Below are positions 36,301 to 46,626 of a stretch of DNA of 64,000 nucleotides, one piece after another. The stretch lies in NCBI GenBank assembly GCA_002118135.1, contig BDIU01000097.1:124001-188000 (forward strand), written 5' to 3'. Position numbers and translations under genes: made by a program. This DNA comes from Trebouxia sp. TZW2008. Taxonomy: Eukaryota > Chlorophyta > Trebouxiophyceae > Trebouxiales > Trebouxiaceae. The first letter of the stretch is position 1. The number at the start of each line of letters is the position of its first letter. The notes under the pieces are model-generated. The model did not search any database and was not told the DNA's origin. It saw only the letters and a list, made by a program, of their open reading frames with translations.

Positions 36301-39300
36301 CGCTGCATGCAACAAAAACAGAGTCAGTTGGTGCATGAAGCAAACCTGTGCTGCCTATACTCTTGCTGAGCTGCCTGCTGCGCAGCTTTCAGCTAAACCA
36401 GGTCTGTGTCAAACAGCAAGCTCCTGCTGAACATGTCTGTCCGGACAGCTGTGCGTACAGACCTGACAGCTGTTGCATATTGAGGAGGGTCAGCTGTTGC
36501 TGCTCCCCTTTAGGGTTCAGCTGCATCAAAAAAAGACAGAGCCACTTGCTGCCCATTGCATGAATGGAAAACTCAGCATGCAGGCAGCTGTCCCATGCTA
36601 AACATGTCTGTCTGGGCAGCTGTGCGCCTGGATCTGCCAGCTGGAGCATCTGGTGGAGGAACAGCTGGTGTTGCTGTTTTGGGTCGACGCTGCATGTTTC
36701 CAACAGAACAAACTTGGGACGTGTTGTGATCGGGCAGCCCAGCATGTATGGAATGGGGTCTGAAACAGGGCAAGGCTCTTCAGCATTGTGAGTGTGATTT
36801 AGAAAGCCAGGGCTTTTCAGCTTTGCGAGTGTGACTAGCAAACGCACAGAGCAATTGTGACCAAGAGAAGCGTAGGGCTGTTCAGCACTGCAATTGACAG
36901 CCAGAGAAGCACAGGCCAGACCTTAGGCTGGGGCTGGGGACTGAGGTTGAAAGGGTCAGGGGGTGGGTTCAACAGGGTCTCTGCATCAAAGACTGGCCTA
37001 TAGCACACCTTCTGACCCATAGGCGTCCTGCACACAATTCACACGCTTTGCAAAAAGGGCTCAAATGCAGCCTGGTGATCTTGGCAAGAGTCAGTCCCAA
37101 AAGGTCAGCGACTGGCCGGAACCACACATTCTGACCCACGGGCGGTTTCACAACATATAACATGCAATGTGAGCTGTGTGCGCAGAGCTGAGATGCAGGC
37201 TTGTGATTGTGCAAGCATCCAGACCTTGGCAAAAGTCAGCAGGGCAAGCAACTGGCCAATGACATACCTTGCAAGCAGGCATTGTGCAGCACATATTACA
37301 CAAGCGCAGGGACACTCAAGAAACTTTGAGACACTTGGCAGACAACCGCTGACAAGCACCTAACCTCCCTCCATGCACAGTCTAAAATGGTTTGAGATAG
37401 CACAGGATACACTGCTTGGAGACAGGTGGTTGCTCCAGGACGTACCTAGCTGGGCCTGCTGAGCCTGTCTAGCATATGTCTAGAATGAAATGAATAAATG
37501 AAGCGTAGGGAGGCTGCCAGCAAGGCAACCTCTGCAGCATCTCATAGTGGGCATTTGAAGAGGGGTTGCTAGGCATTGTGCAGCACGTATCACATGAGCG
37601 CAGGTATCGTGCAGCACATATCACATAAGCGCAGGTAGGTTGCAAGCAAGGCAACCTCTGCAGCATCTACACAGTGGGTATTCGAAGCGGGGTTGCTAGA
37701 CACGTAGGACGTGTGGCATAATTTGGTGGACAGACCACTCTTGATTTATGGTTTATGCTCATTCTTTCATTCATGAGAAACGTGTGCTAGGCACTCTCAG
37801 CAGGCCCGATCAGGTACGTCCAGAAGCAATCAACTGTCTCGAAGCAGTACGGTCCATCGCTAACCAGTTGTGTTGGACATGAAAGGTGGAGAGGTCCTTG
37901 TACACAGTTGACTGCCAAGTATCTCTTGGCGTGAGTGCTCAATAATCGCCCAAACTTACACTTACAAGGCAGTCTGTCCTGTGGCATGATGTTGCTTGGT
38001 CCTGCCTTGGAACCGCGCCCTGCCTTCAGCTGAGACTGTGAATCAAAGGCGTGCATGTGATGCACATTACCGCGAGCAAGTTGTAGCCCTGACCTGACTA
38101 AAGGATCTTGCTGTGTCCTAGTCAGTTTGGCCTGATCATTCAAAACGCATTCATCAACATTCCAAACAAAGCCAAGTCATGAAGGCAAAATGTGCAAGTT
38201 GTAGGCCTGACCTGAATAGAGGGCCTTGCTGGATCCTAGCCAAGCTGGCATGGCCGAAGTCGAAAGTCAAAGGAGGGCTTGGTTCAGCTGCTTGTCTCAC
38301 ACGCCTTGGTGCCTACAGCAGCATTGCCAAAGCTGTCAGCATTCATGAGGTGCATTGTGACAGCAAGTTTCAGACTGATGACGCCCAAAGGGTATCGGAG
38401 ACAGGTAAATGTAGCACTTTGATGGCAGTGTGTTGCTGACGGATACTGCCTGCCTGTACTGACTGCAAAAGTCAAAGGAAGGGCTGGCAAAGCAGCTAGC
38501 CTTATACGCCTTGGTGCCTACAGCAGCATTCTGATAAGTTGCATGACCATGTTGTTAGCATTGTGATGAAGTCACAAGTCAAAAGAGGGCTTGGTTCAGG
38601 GCTGCTTGCCTCAATCGCCTTGGTGCCTACACAAGCATGCTTGAACCTTGTATCTGGATGAACCTAGAGAGAACGAACGTTTTTGCAAGCTTTAGCCAGC
38701 CAACAAGGCTAATTGCATGTCCCACGTAGTGGCAATGACTATATGAATGTGAGGCTTTGGCAGTGCATGACGTCATGGTGAAACACCCCCAAATAATCAC
38801 ATTACGTACAGAGAGCACGCATATCACGTTTGTAGCACCAGAACTGCTGGCATGCACTGTCATGACTACGCTGGCACTGCTCTGGACAAGAACAAGTATT
38901 CTGCATATAAGATTGTGCCGCTTGCCAACCTCTTGAAAGGCATTCACTGACAACATGTATGCTTTTGACATTGCTCTGATGAAGGCAGCCTGTAGCGTGG
39001 CAATGATGTAGCAAGGTCAATCAATTTGATAGGGTCACAGCAAAAAGCCCTGCTGCCAGCAACGTCTTGCTGCAGCAGCCAAAGAACAGACCAGCAGGTG
39101 GCCCAGCTTTCACTGCCAGTTGACATGATGCATTGTGACTCATGCTTGTGAATGGACCACATGCAGTCACCGTTGTATATATACAGAATGCACATGCCTA
39201 CACAGACTGTAACAGATAACTTTGGCGCAGGCTTGACAATGTCACCTGCTGTATTTGCTGTCTTCCGTTGTGCTGTTTCATTCTTCTTGCACCCTCTTGC

Positions 39301-42300
39301 TGGTGCACATGCTCCTGGTGATCTTGATCTTCTTCAATTGGATCATCCTGCTCTGCCTCAGCTGATCCCAGTGCATCGCAATGTCTGCAGATCACAGAGA
39401 ACGCATTCGCCATATCGTTTGAATGATGCAAACACAGCAGACATCAGCTACGCATGCAATAAGAATGATAGGTATCAGCTGAAACTCTGGTTGGATTTCA
39501 CCCAATCCAAGTCTGTGCAGAATTGCCCATATCGCTTTCCAAGATGTTGCAGCTGAAGATGCAGTGTGCCGTTTTGCTAAAGAATGCATGCTGCTTTGGC
39601 AGCCGCATGAATGCATGTGTGGTGGTTTGAGCCATATCTGTAAGCAGTCACACTTGTTGACATACAAGCACCTACCTTTTAGACTGATCTTGGCAAACAC
39701 CAACATCAAACTCATCAGTGACAGGGTCAACATCAGCCAACTCATGGCCTGCTTTTGAATGCTGATGACTTTCAGGTGGATTCGCCCCATCTTGTGCTGC
39801 TTCTGCTGCAACAGCCTTGTAGGGTATGTGTCCAAGCCTGCTTGCTTGCTGGTGGGCAGATGGCGGTTGTGCCAGGGTTCTGTGTGTCCTGATCATAGGA
39901 ACAAGCCCTGGAGCCTGCTGAGGGTTGCAACTAGTCTCTGCAGAAACAGCTCTAGCAGTTTCAATGCCTACAATGTCATCAGATACATCACAAACAAGGC
40001 TAGAGTTGGCTGCTAAGCACAGAGGGCGCAGGCAACCAACACAAAACAGGAGTGAGGATGGTATACTTGAAGCAGAGAGATTTTGGTGGTGGTGGTGGCG
40101 GTGGTGGTGGTGGTGGCAGGCCTCCCAAATGCTTGATGGCAGAGAAGGCTTTGCAGCGCATTGATGACACAACACTGCACGGCTGCATGCACATCTATCA
40201 CAGCTTGATTATGTCAAAGGGAAGGGCTAGCACTGATGGCAGTCTTGAGCTTGGTTCAAGCAATGCAAAATTCTTTGAAACACAGCAGTTGTGACAACAG
40301 TTCCAGTAACTTGAGTCAACGGCAGCAGCTGATGTACACAATGTTGCAACAATGCACATGACTTCAATACCGCGACCTGCGTCTGAGTGTCCGTCTTCTT
40401 CTGCCGTCTGATCTGCAGTCTCATGCAGGGCATTGCAGACAGGGCTGGTGCCCTCAGCAGCCCCTGCAAGGCTGGTCTCGGCATCCGGTTGAGGAACAAA
40501 AGCTGGTACTGGGCGAGTGCGACGTTTGAAGGCAGGTAGCTGGAGCTTGACTGGGCTTCGGTGTTCAACCTTGCCTGCAGAGCGCATATGCCGTCAGTGC
40601 TCAGATGTTGGCCTGCATGTCTGCCAGCAGCTGTTGCTCAGAGAGTCGCATGAGCTTTGCATCAACTGCCATGTGAGATGGCGCAAAATTGGCATGATTG
40701 AAAAAAGGTGCTGCTGCTGCTTTGCCTGCACAGGGGCTATTTGGGCAGTCATAATCCACCATCCTCCAGCACCAGCAGTCACCATTGACCATCCTCCAGT
40801 AAGTAGCTAGCTGGGCCTGCTGAGCCTGTCTAGCATACGTTTAGAATGAAATGAATCAAGGTAATCATCAGCGTCAGCCTTGTCCTTCAGGTCACGTCTT
40901 GCAAAACGAGCCCATGTCAACCAGGGCATCATGCTGCAAAGCCAGCGTACTCAATCAGGTGCAGAAGCATGTCCTCACCAGAAACATCCGCTGGAGTTTT
41001 GAGCTCATTGTTACGTGCAGTGTCGCCAATGCCTGGGTGTGTGCTGTCAGCAGCTGCTGAGTCAGCTGCCATGACAGCTGCCGTGTCAGCTACTGTTTGA
41101 GTCATCATGTCAGCTACATGGTCAAAAGCTGTGTTAGCGTCCAACCCATCTGCTGGGTCATTTGCTGTGGCAGCTGCCGAGTGCTTAGACATGGACTCAG
41201 CATCGTCCCTGACTCCAGATTTGGACTTGGTCAACTTGGATGGTGAGGTAGAATCCCTGGGACTGAAGACTATGGGACCCAGTGGCTGAGTCTGAGAGGG
41301 TTCATGAGCCTGCAACAGCACCATGCGCGGTTGACAAGATACACAGCAGACTATTCTCATAGTGTTCAGTCAGCAGTGAGGCAGCTGTGTGTCTTGCTTG
41401 TTGAAGGCGCATTGGAACAGGCTGCTTCAAGCTGTTCCTTCTGCAAGCAAGCAACTGTCAAGCAAGAGCTACAAACAGCCTTGTATGATGCGCATTCAGA
41501 TTGAAAGCATTCTAGCAACTATGCAAAACAAGAGGAGTGTATGGCACAATTGGCTTTGCCATTGAGAGCAGTGCTGCATGTGCAAAGACCTTACTATGCT
41601 GACCTGACTCAGATGCAGATGGTCTGACCCTGCTTCGCAATATGTGAAAAGATCCTCTTGCATGTTTTCTGCCTCATAAAAAGCTGCCCTCATTGCACTC
41701 TGGGACAAATTAAAAGCAGCATTGGGATCTGACATGCGCCTCATGGTTCCAGTCTCCTCTGGCATGAGAAGTTCAAGACTGCTGTTGTCAAGCATGCCAT
41801 CAGTCGTGAGCAGCTCAACACTGCTGCCATCAAGCACGCCATCAGTCATGGCATAGTTAGCTGCATCTGGTGGTTCTGCATCAGCATGCTGAGCTGTGAG
41901 TGTAGCGTCTAAAATTGCCACTAAACCACCGTCTGCCCGCAGAATGTTGGTCTCAGTATATTCTGGGTTGAATTGCAGCTCTGAACGGGGACCTTCTGGT
42001 TTGGATGTGTGCATTGCAACAGCAGCTGCGGGCGCCACGCAATCCGAGGCTGCGCTCATTTCTTGCTGAGCGGTGATTGATTCAGGCTGATGTGAGGTAG
42101 CTGCATAGACACATGGCAACAGTGCACCAGCAGCTGCTGGGCATGTGCAGCCTGCGGCTGAGCTCTGTGCATGGCCAGCGGCTTGTCCTAGCTGATGTGA
42201 AACAGCTGGGGAGATGTATGATGGCAGGTCAACCTGCAAGCATCAGGGAACAGCTCAGTACAAATCAGCAACTTGCTGTGACTGTTGGCTCACCCTCTGA

Positions 42301-45300
42301 GCAGGGCCGCAGATGTCAGCAACAGCTCGTTTGGTGTGAAAAAGCTGCGGAGATGGATGATGGCATTGCTTCAGCAGCTGCTCTGAGCATGTGGTCTGAG
42401 GCTGCATTCTATGCATGGGCAGTGGCTTGCTCAGGCTAATGTGAAGCAGCTGCAAAGATGTATGATGGCAGGTCAACCTGCAAGCATCATGCATCAGCTC
42501 TGCACAGTGACTTCTCTTTGTAGTAACTGCTTTGGTTACTAAGAAGATTGTCCTTGTGCCGAATTGTCCATACTCAGAGGGACCGCCGCAGCCAGGACGC
42601 AGTGACTGGTTCCCGATTGCATTGTTCTGACAATGAGAATGTCCTTACATCAAATGGCTTTACAGAGAGAAGTTACTGCACAAAGGAGCAACTCGCTGTG
42701 ACTATTGGCTGACCCTCTGAGCAGGACTGCGGATGTCAGCAACAGCTCATTTGCCCACTTTCTGGTTTTGCTGCCCTGTCTGTATGTTGCTTTCTGCCCT
42801 GCTACCAAGTGCACAAAGTCAGCCACGTATGCTATCCCATATCAAGAGCTCATCCTTGAGGTGGACAACCCTGTTCACGTCAGCTGCAGCATTTCTGTAC
42901 AGACCATACTGCTCTACAAAGCCCTAGCTTTGTACACACTGTCAATGTGCATTGCACGACAGGGAACAGCTGCTTTTGGCCTGCCACACTTTTGTCTATG
43001 GCATGACTGTTTTGCCCAATTGCATCCATGAAGTAGCTAGCGTGGTCTCTTTGGTAAAATGAAGCAGTTGAGCTACATGTGTCATAATCAGAGCAGGTGT
43101 ATGGCAACTGAGCTGCATGGACAGGGCATAAAAGCGTACAAGCACCATTTTCAAGCCACAACATCAGAGTGGGTTGCACTTCATGTATGCAAGACATGAA
43201 ATTGCATGCAGCACATGCTTTGTGAACCAGCGCCTTTCACGTCGCTGGAATGTAAGATGAACATGTGCTCAGCAATACAAGTTTCAGCTTCAAATTGCAG
43301 CAAGAACAGCTTGGCATGAGTGCAGCTGTGATGCTGTTGCTGCAAACATGCCATGATGATGTTGGGGGCTTAGATACCCCACCTGCATTTCTCCCTCTTC
43401 ATGCAGCTCTTCATCTTCATCTTCTGCCCATACTTCCCATTTGCTGGCTTCACGCGCATGCTCTTTCATAAGCGCATTGAGCGTAGACTTTGTTGCTGCC
43501 AGACCACATGCATTTGCATGGTCATTGACTGGATTCTGCCCTTGCAGCAGTCCTTTGGACTGAAGCGTTTGGCTCTCAGGCTTGCCAAGAGTATCTAACT
43601 GCTTGTGGGTGGGCATAATGGCTTCAATGTCCACCTCCAAAGGGTGGTGTGCTGGAAATAGCCTGCATGATATAGTTGCGGCAGGTCTTACGCACATGTT
43701 CAGGGTCAGCAATGGAAAACCCTGGTAATGGCAACAACTCCTAAGTGCTGGCAAAACCTACAGAAAGACTAACCATATGCAACACACAAAAGCAAGCAGA
43801 TGATAGGTAGCAAGCATGACAGTCACATGGCCTTGCACAATGCTTTCTCATCAAGCAGTTGCCAATGTCAACTATACTTGTATGAGCAGGGATGACTCAG
43901 TTGCCAAACAGAAGTGTCACAAAGTTCTGCTGATGTGGCTTGCCAAGAGCATGCTTACTTGGCAATGACTGCATCAAAGTTGGCGCTGCTAGCCTCCTTG
44001 TTGATGTCAAGACACAACTGTGACTCAGAGCACGCATTTGGGTTGTGCGCTGCAAGATGCTCCTGTACAGCATCAAGTATCGAGGGAAGTGGCTTGATGT
44101 CAACACACAGTTGCACCTCAGAGCACATGTTTGGGTTATGCACTGCAAGCTGCTTCTGTAAAGCATCAAATATTAGTGGAAGTGGCTTGATCTCGATGTC
44201 AAGACACAGTTGCGCCTCAGAGCACGCGTTCAGGTTGTGCGCTGCAAGGTGCTCCTGTAAAGCATCAAGCATCAGTGGAAGTGGCTTGATGTCAAGACGC
44301 ATTTATGCCTCAGAGCAAGTGTTTGAGTTGTGCGCTGCAAGATGCTCCTGTAAAGCCTCAAGTGTCAGTCGACGTGGCTTGATGTCAAGACGTGTTTACG
44401 CCTCAGAGCAAGTGTTTGAGGTGTGCGCTGCAAGATGCTCCTGTAAAGCCTCACGTATCAGTCAACGCGGCTACAGTTGACCTCAGAAGTCACAACACAG
44501 ATGCTTGTCAGAGCATGCTTTGGCGTCCCGCATTGCAAAATGCTCCTGGGAAGCACTTTACCATCAGCATAAGCAGCTACCTCCCAGCAGCCGCTGCATG
44601 CATGCATGGTTGTAGCAACTTTAAGTTGCTTGCAAAAGGAGGAACAGAAACAATGGCAAGTATTACACAAATATGCTGCTCTGTCAAATTGACGGCACTT
44701 GGGCATTTGCCTGTGTGTTGAGGAATGGTGAGAACTACAGCAAATGCACAGCATTGTGAGGCCTATTTTGACTGCATGAAACTGTGTTTGATCTGGCATC
44801 AAACATGCAGGTGCCTGCTCACATGCAAGCTGCACAGTCACAGCACAACGCCAGACAAAAAGCAGACCTTGAGGTCATGGACATCCTCGTCAAGTAAAAG
44901 CTGGCCCTCTTGCATCTGCAGGTATTTGGCGTACACATCTGGCCTGAAGAAGTTCCCTGCAGCACCAACCTCTAGTTGGCTGGCAGCTCTTTTTGTCAGG
45001 GTGGGGTCCTGGCGCTTTCGATGGACATCATAACCTGAATGGAATTTGCTGGACATACTTTGATTGCTATCTTATGGCATATGCAACCAGATTTGATGTC
45101 TGGCTTGAGCGTGTAAAAGTCTCCTCCTCCAAGCAACAGCTAGATCAAGCAATGCAAACTGGAAGTCGCTGTACAAATCATTCCAGGCAAACTGCATCAA
45201 GTGTCATCAATAAGATGACATCACCTTGAGCTTCTGGAGACTCATCTTCTTCATGTGTGTGCTTTTGCTGGCTGCATTTTGCATGAGCATGCCTGACTGT

Positions 45301-45827
45301 GCTGCCTTTGCTGTTGTTTGCCTGGGAGGTGTTCTTAATTGCAGTGGCCGTTTGCTTGACAAGTGACAGTTTCATGTTCTTGATCAGCTGCACAGTTGGC
45401 AGTCAATCAGTCAAAACACTTCAAGGCTGTGGGACGCAGATATTGATCAGGCAGGCACCTCGACCCGGACGTGCAGATTTTCAGCCACTCCTGCGACTGT
45501 TGAGCTGTCAGTTGTCTGGTTCCGGTGTGCACTGTCCGTCTGCAGCGATGAGCAGAATCAGCTCTGCAGGCGTGCTATGTCTCGAGCATGCGCTTGCTAC
45601 CGCCGCAGCATTCGCGGATATCCAAGTTGCAAAGCTCTTACCTCGGAAAAGCCCGTCAGACATAGCTGAACGTAACGCGTATTGAACGGGTCTTTCTTGT
45701 GCTTTTTGCTGTCGACATCGCTTGATGCAGCCGACAGAAGGGCATAAGCCGCGGCTCCCTTCTGCTGCCCAGCAGCTGAGGCAGCAGGCAGCTTGCTATG
45801 AATACGAACAGCAAGCTCGCGCCCCAT
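30375..45827 (-). CDS. Very large acidic low-complexity protein, probable nuclear factor with CXXC-R1-like zinc finger
   Basis: Exons on the minus strand: 45827-45642, 45387-45225, 45034-44868, 44062-43959, 43662-43383, 42233-41604, 41309-40979, 40574-40377, 40012-39676, 39384-39246, 38131-38071, an unresolved part around 37540-37670, 37027-36922, 36302-36134, 35873-35550, 34469-33105, 32571-32341, 32019-31940, 31332-31224, 30553-30375. Phases agree through all listed junctions except around the unresolved part; total about 1,720 aa. The N-terminus starts MGRELAVRIHSKLP. One Lys/Arg patch (KRRTRP) and many Ala/Ser/Gln/acidic stretches suggest a disordered nuclear protein. The 1,365-nt exon holds at least six motifs like CPLVFDIESDEEE and a Gln/His run. 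The last exon reads CNICNNACNCSTCRR, matching the end of the zf-4CXXC_R1 (CDCA7-type) finger; the first part of that finger was not found. No function is claimed beyond a possible DNA/chromatin role. Most introns contain copies of the following exon. Confidence 0.6.
30835..30955 (-). pseudogene. Degenerate copy of exon 31332-31224
   Basis: The minus strand repeats the tail of the exon (coding for LTDAI-AA, then a gtgacg donor where the intact exon has gtagtg) with gaps. This copy lies downstream in transcription, an exception to the usual order. Confidence 0.5.
31505..31870 (-). repeat. Intronic minisatellite, about 57-66 bp unit
   Basis: Six or so units with a GCATTCAGGCAAACGCATTG core alternate with a variant containing cacaggattgattcctgtg. 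The minus strand stays open over 157 codons, giving repeats like CLNARAAMNAAHD. It follows a donor and no acceptor-consistent exon could be placed in it, so I treat it as intronic. Confidence 0.55.
33105..34469 (-). other. Exon with repeated SIM-like acidic motifs
   Basis: Within this 455-codon exon the pattern Cys/Tyr-Pro-[LM]-[LIMV]-x-D-[IA]-x-[SDE]-acidic run recurs: CPMMFDIESEAEEDD, YPLLVDIASSEGEED, CPLIMDAASEEEED, CPLITDIEPEEEEEE, YPLLFDIADEEE, CPLVFDIESDEEE. A hydrophobic core with D-[IL] followed by Ser/Asp/Glu resembles SUMO-interacting motifs. A (CAG/CAC)-type stretch encodes a Gln/His run near 34180-34230. Sequence between the motifs is unrelated low complexity. Confidence 0.6.
34470..35120 (-). 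repeat. Tandem array, about 150 bp unit, of acceptor/start of the SIM exon
   Basis: Four additional units follow the functional exon start at 34469, with gtcatctggg…ctgcaagcc…gatctgca cores near 34590, 34740, 34905 and 35055. Each unit carries the intron tail (…ctcaaaacatcatg…) and the first about 35 bases of the exon, but not the acidic coding part. In transcription order the functional copy is last. Confidence 0.85.
35550..35873 (-). other. Exon with 19-20-residue internal repeats
   Basis: The exon begins EDTMLDLVEELGNDDFG and then repeats GWDPVQARCDESTQQDISH three times with changes (second unit WNYAPARCNESTQQGISH). The repeat is in frame with no stops, so here a local duplication has been kept as coding. 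Confidence 0.7.
36340..36705 (-). pseudogene. Two upstream copies of exon 36302-36134
   Basis: Copies at about 36344-36525 and 36565-36705 repeat coding for RRxKxAxPAxPPPDAP and TDLFS, each preceded by an acceptor-like tgcatg. The distal one retains coding such as RRPKTATPAVPPPDAPAG. Spacing about 220-225 bp. Confidence 0.75.
37085..37295 (-). pseudogene. Two upstream copies of exon 37027-36922
   Basis: Copies near 37085-37165 and 37215-37295 repeat coding like PxGQxVxxRPV-D and lose the acceptor. Spacing about 130 bp. Confidence 0.6.
37360..37500 (+). repeat. Dispersed repeat C, copy 1 (about 135 bp)
   Basis: Runs from cctccctccatgca through gatagcacaggatacact to ctgctgagcctgtctagcat and agaatgaaatgaat. 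Nearly the whole length matches 62640-62800 in inverted orientation, and its last 55 bp match 40803-40857. Short length, lack of coding and dispersed copies suggest a SINE or MITE-like element. It lies against one of the duplicated exon copies of the minus-strand gene. Confidence 0.75.
37505..37710 (-). repeat. Tandem exon-like duplicate in the unresolved part of the large gene
   Basis: Two units (about 37510-37585 and 37650-37708) share ggcaacctctgcagcatct. On the minus strand they read AAEVALLAxxLR in the phase expected after the previous exon. Neither unit gives a clean donor in the phase required downstream. Confidence 0.5.
38190..38645 (-). repeat. Copies of exon 38131-38071 and a second triplicated segment
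   Basis: 38195-38255 repeats the exon coding for TRTQQDPLVRSGLQLA as ARIQQGPLFRSGLQLA. A separate segment encoding VGTKACETSS-type sequence occurs three times near 38262-38325, 38470-38530 and 38580-38640; one copy reads GTKAIEASSPEPSP. Confidence 0.65.
40803..40857 (+). repeat. Dispersed repeat C, partial copy 2
   Basis: Matches the last 55 bp of the 37360-37500 copy: tagctgggcctgctgagcct, gtctagcata and agaatgaaatgaat. It lies in an intron of the large minus-strand gene. Confidence 0.8.
42240..42760 (-). repeat. Duplicated intron segment upstream of exon 42233-41604
   Basis: ctgtgactgttggctcaccc…gatgtcagcaacagctc at about 42273-42333 recurs at about 42698-42750. atgatggcaggtcaacctgc at 42218-42237 recurs at about 42462-42481. 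The second pair spans the acceptor of the functional exon. Confidence 0.75.
44063..44560 (-). repeat. Five extra copies of a 93-bp acceptor/exon unit
   Basis: The functional exon is 44062-43959. Upstream units with acceptor-like gctttacag followed by gagcatcttgcagcgcac occur at about 44153, 44252, 44346, 44439 and 44542. The two nearest remain open in the exon frame, giving repeated LDIKPLPLILDALQEHLAAH. Farther ones have an in-frame TAA where the others code Gln-Leu. Confidence 0.85.
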
Positions 45828-46480
45828 GTTGTCGTTGTCAAAATCGCTGAAAAGCTCAAAGGTCAGGCCGAGTCACACAGCAGTCGTTGCGCTGCTGTCT
45901 TTCTACTCCTTTCGTTTGATTGTAAATGACGCATTCACAACGATACCAGCTTGCGTCGAACTGATCGCACATAGTCTGCTTCTCGCCTGGGCTGAATCCG
46001 GGCTGTCAGCACGGTCAGCATTGCATGCAGCTTTTGAACGCGACTGCATGCTGGCGTTTCGCCTTTAGTAGCTTCCCTTACAGGAACAGAATAATGGGAA
46101 ATTAGTTTACGTTTATGCCCAACTGGGCGAGTTCTGCTGCCATGCAGAGAAGACTTTGAGGCGCGCGCACATCGGTCGTCACCAGCTGGGTCCTGAGATC
46201 GTCAAGAGCGCGGTGTTGACTTCCAAGACAGCATCCAAATTCTGGTGTTGCGGACTCGTGGCTTGGTCGGGAGCATCGCCCACCCTAGGATGCTTCTACC
46301 GTAGACCCGCCTGATGTCGTGGATTGGGCGAGTCTTGCCGGTGAGCTCATGACTTCCTGATCTGTGGAGATACAAATGCGCAATGCGACGGCCGTGACCG
46401 AGCGACCTCTGCTTTGATTTGCCCCTACTCGATGTCACAGTCTCGCTGAAACCTGCCTTGCTGCTTGATGCTCTCGGTCA
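45440..46480. promoter_or_regulatory. CpG-rich region between divergent genes
   Basis: CpG-rich DNA spans the first exon of the large minus-strand gene and continues to 46480, toward the first visible exon of the plus-strand gene at 46627. A bidirectional promoter is likely by position. The initiator codon of the plus-strand gene was not found here. Confidence 0.4.
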
Positions 46481-46626
46481 AAGCCTCGTCAGAAAGCACA
46501 AGCACGCCAGGAACACCCAGAGCATGCACCATTGGGCATGTGCAGCTCGAGCTAGACCACCTTGCACTGAGTCTGTCTGCAATATGCCATCACACAGTGA
46601 CCTAACCTCACCTATTCGTCTTGCAG

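Noticed and set aside
40080..40120. Poly-His/Gly tract as a coding feature
   Set aside because: A GGT/GGC simple repeat upstream of the acceptor at 40012; intronic on the minus strand.
41496..42239. Transposon-encoded or viral protein
   Set aside because: The long open frames in the minus-strand region lack polymerase, integrase or capsid motifs and link by consistent splice phases into one cellular gene model.
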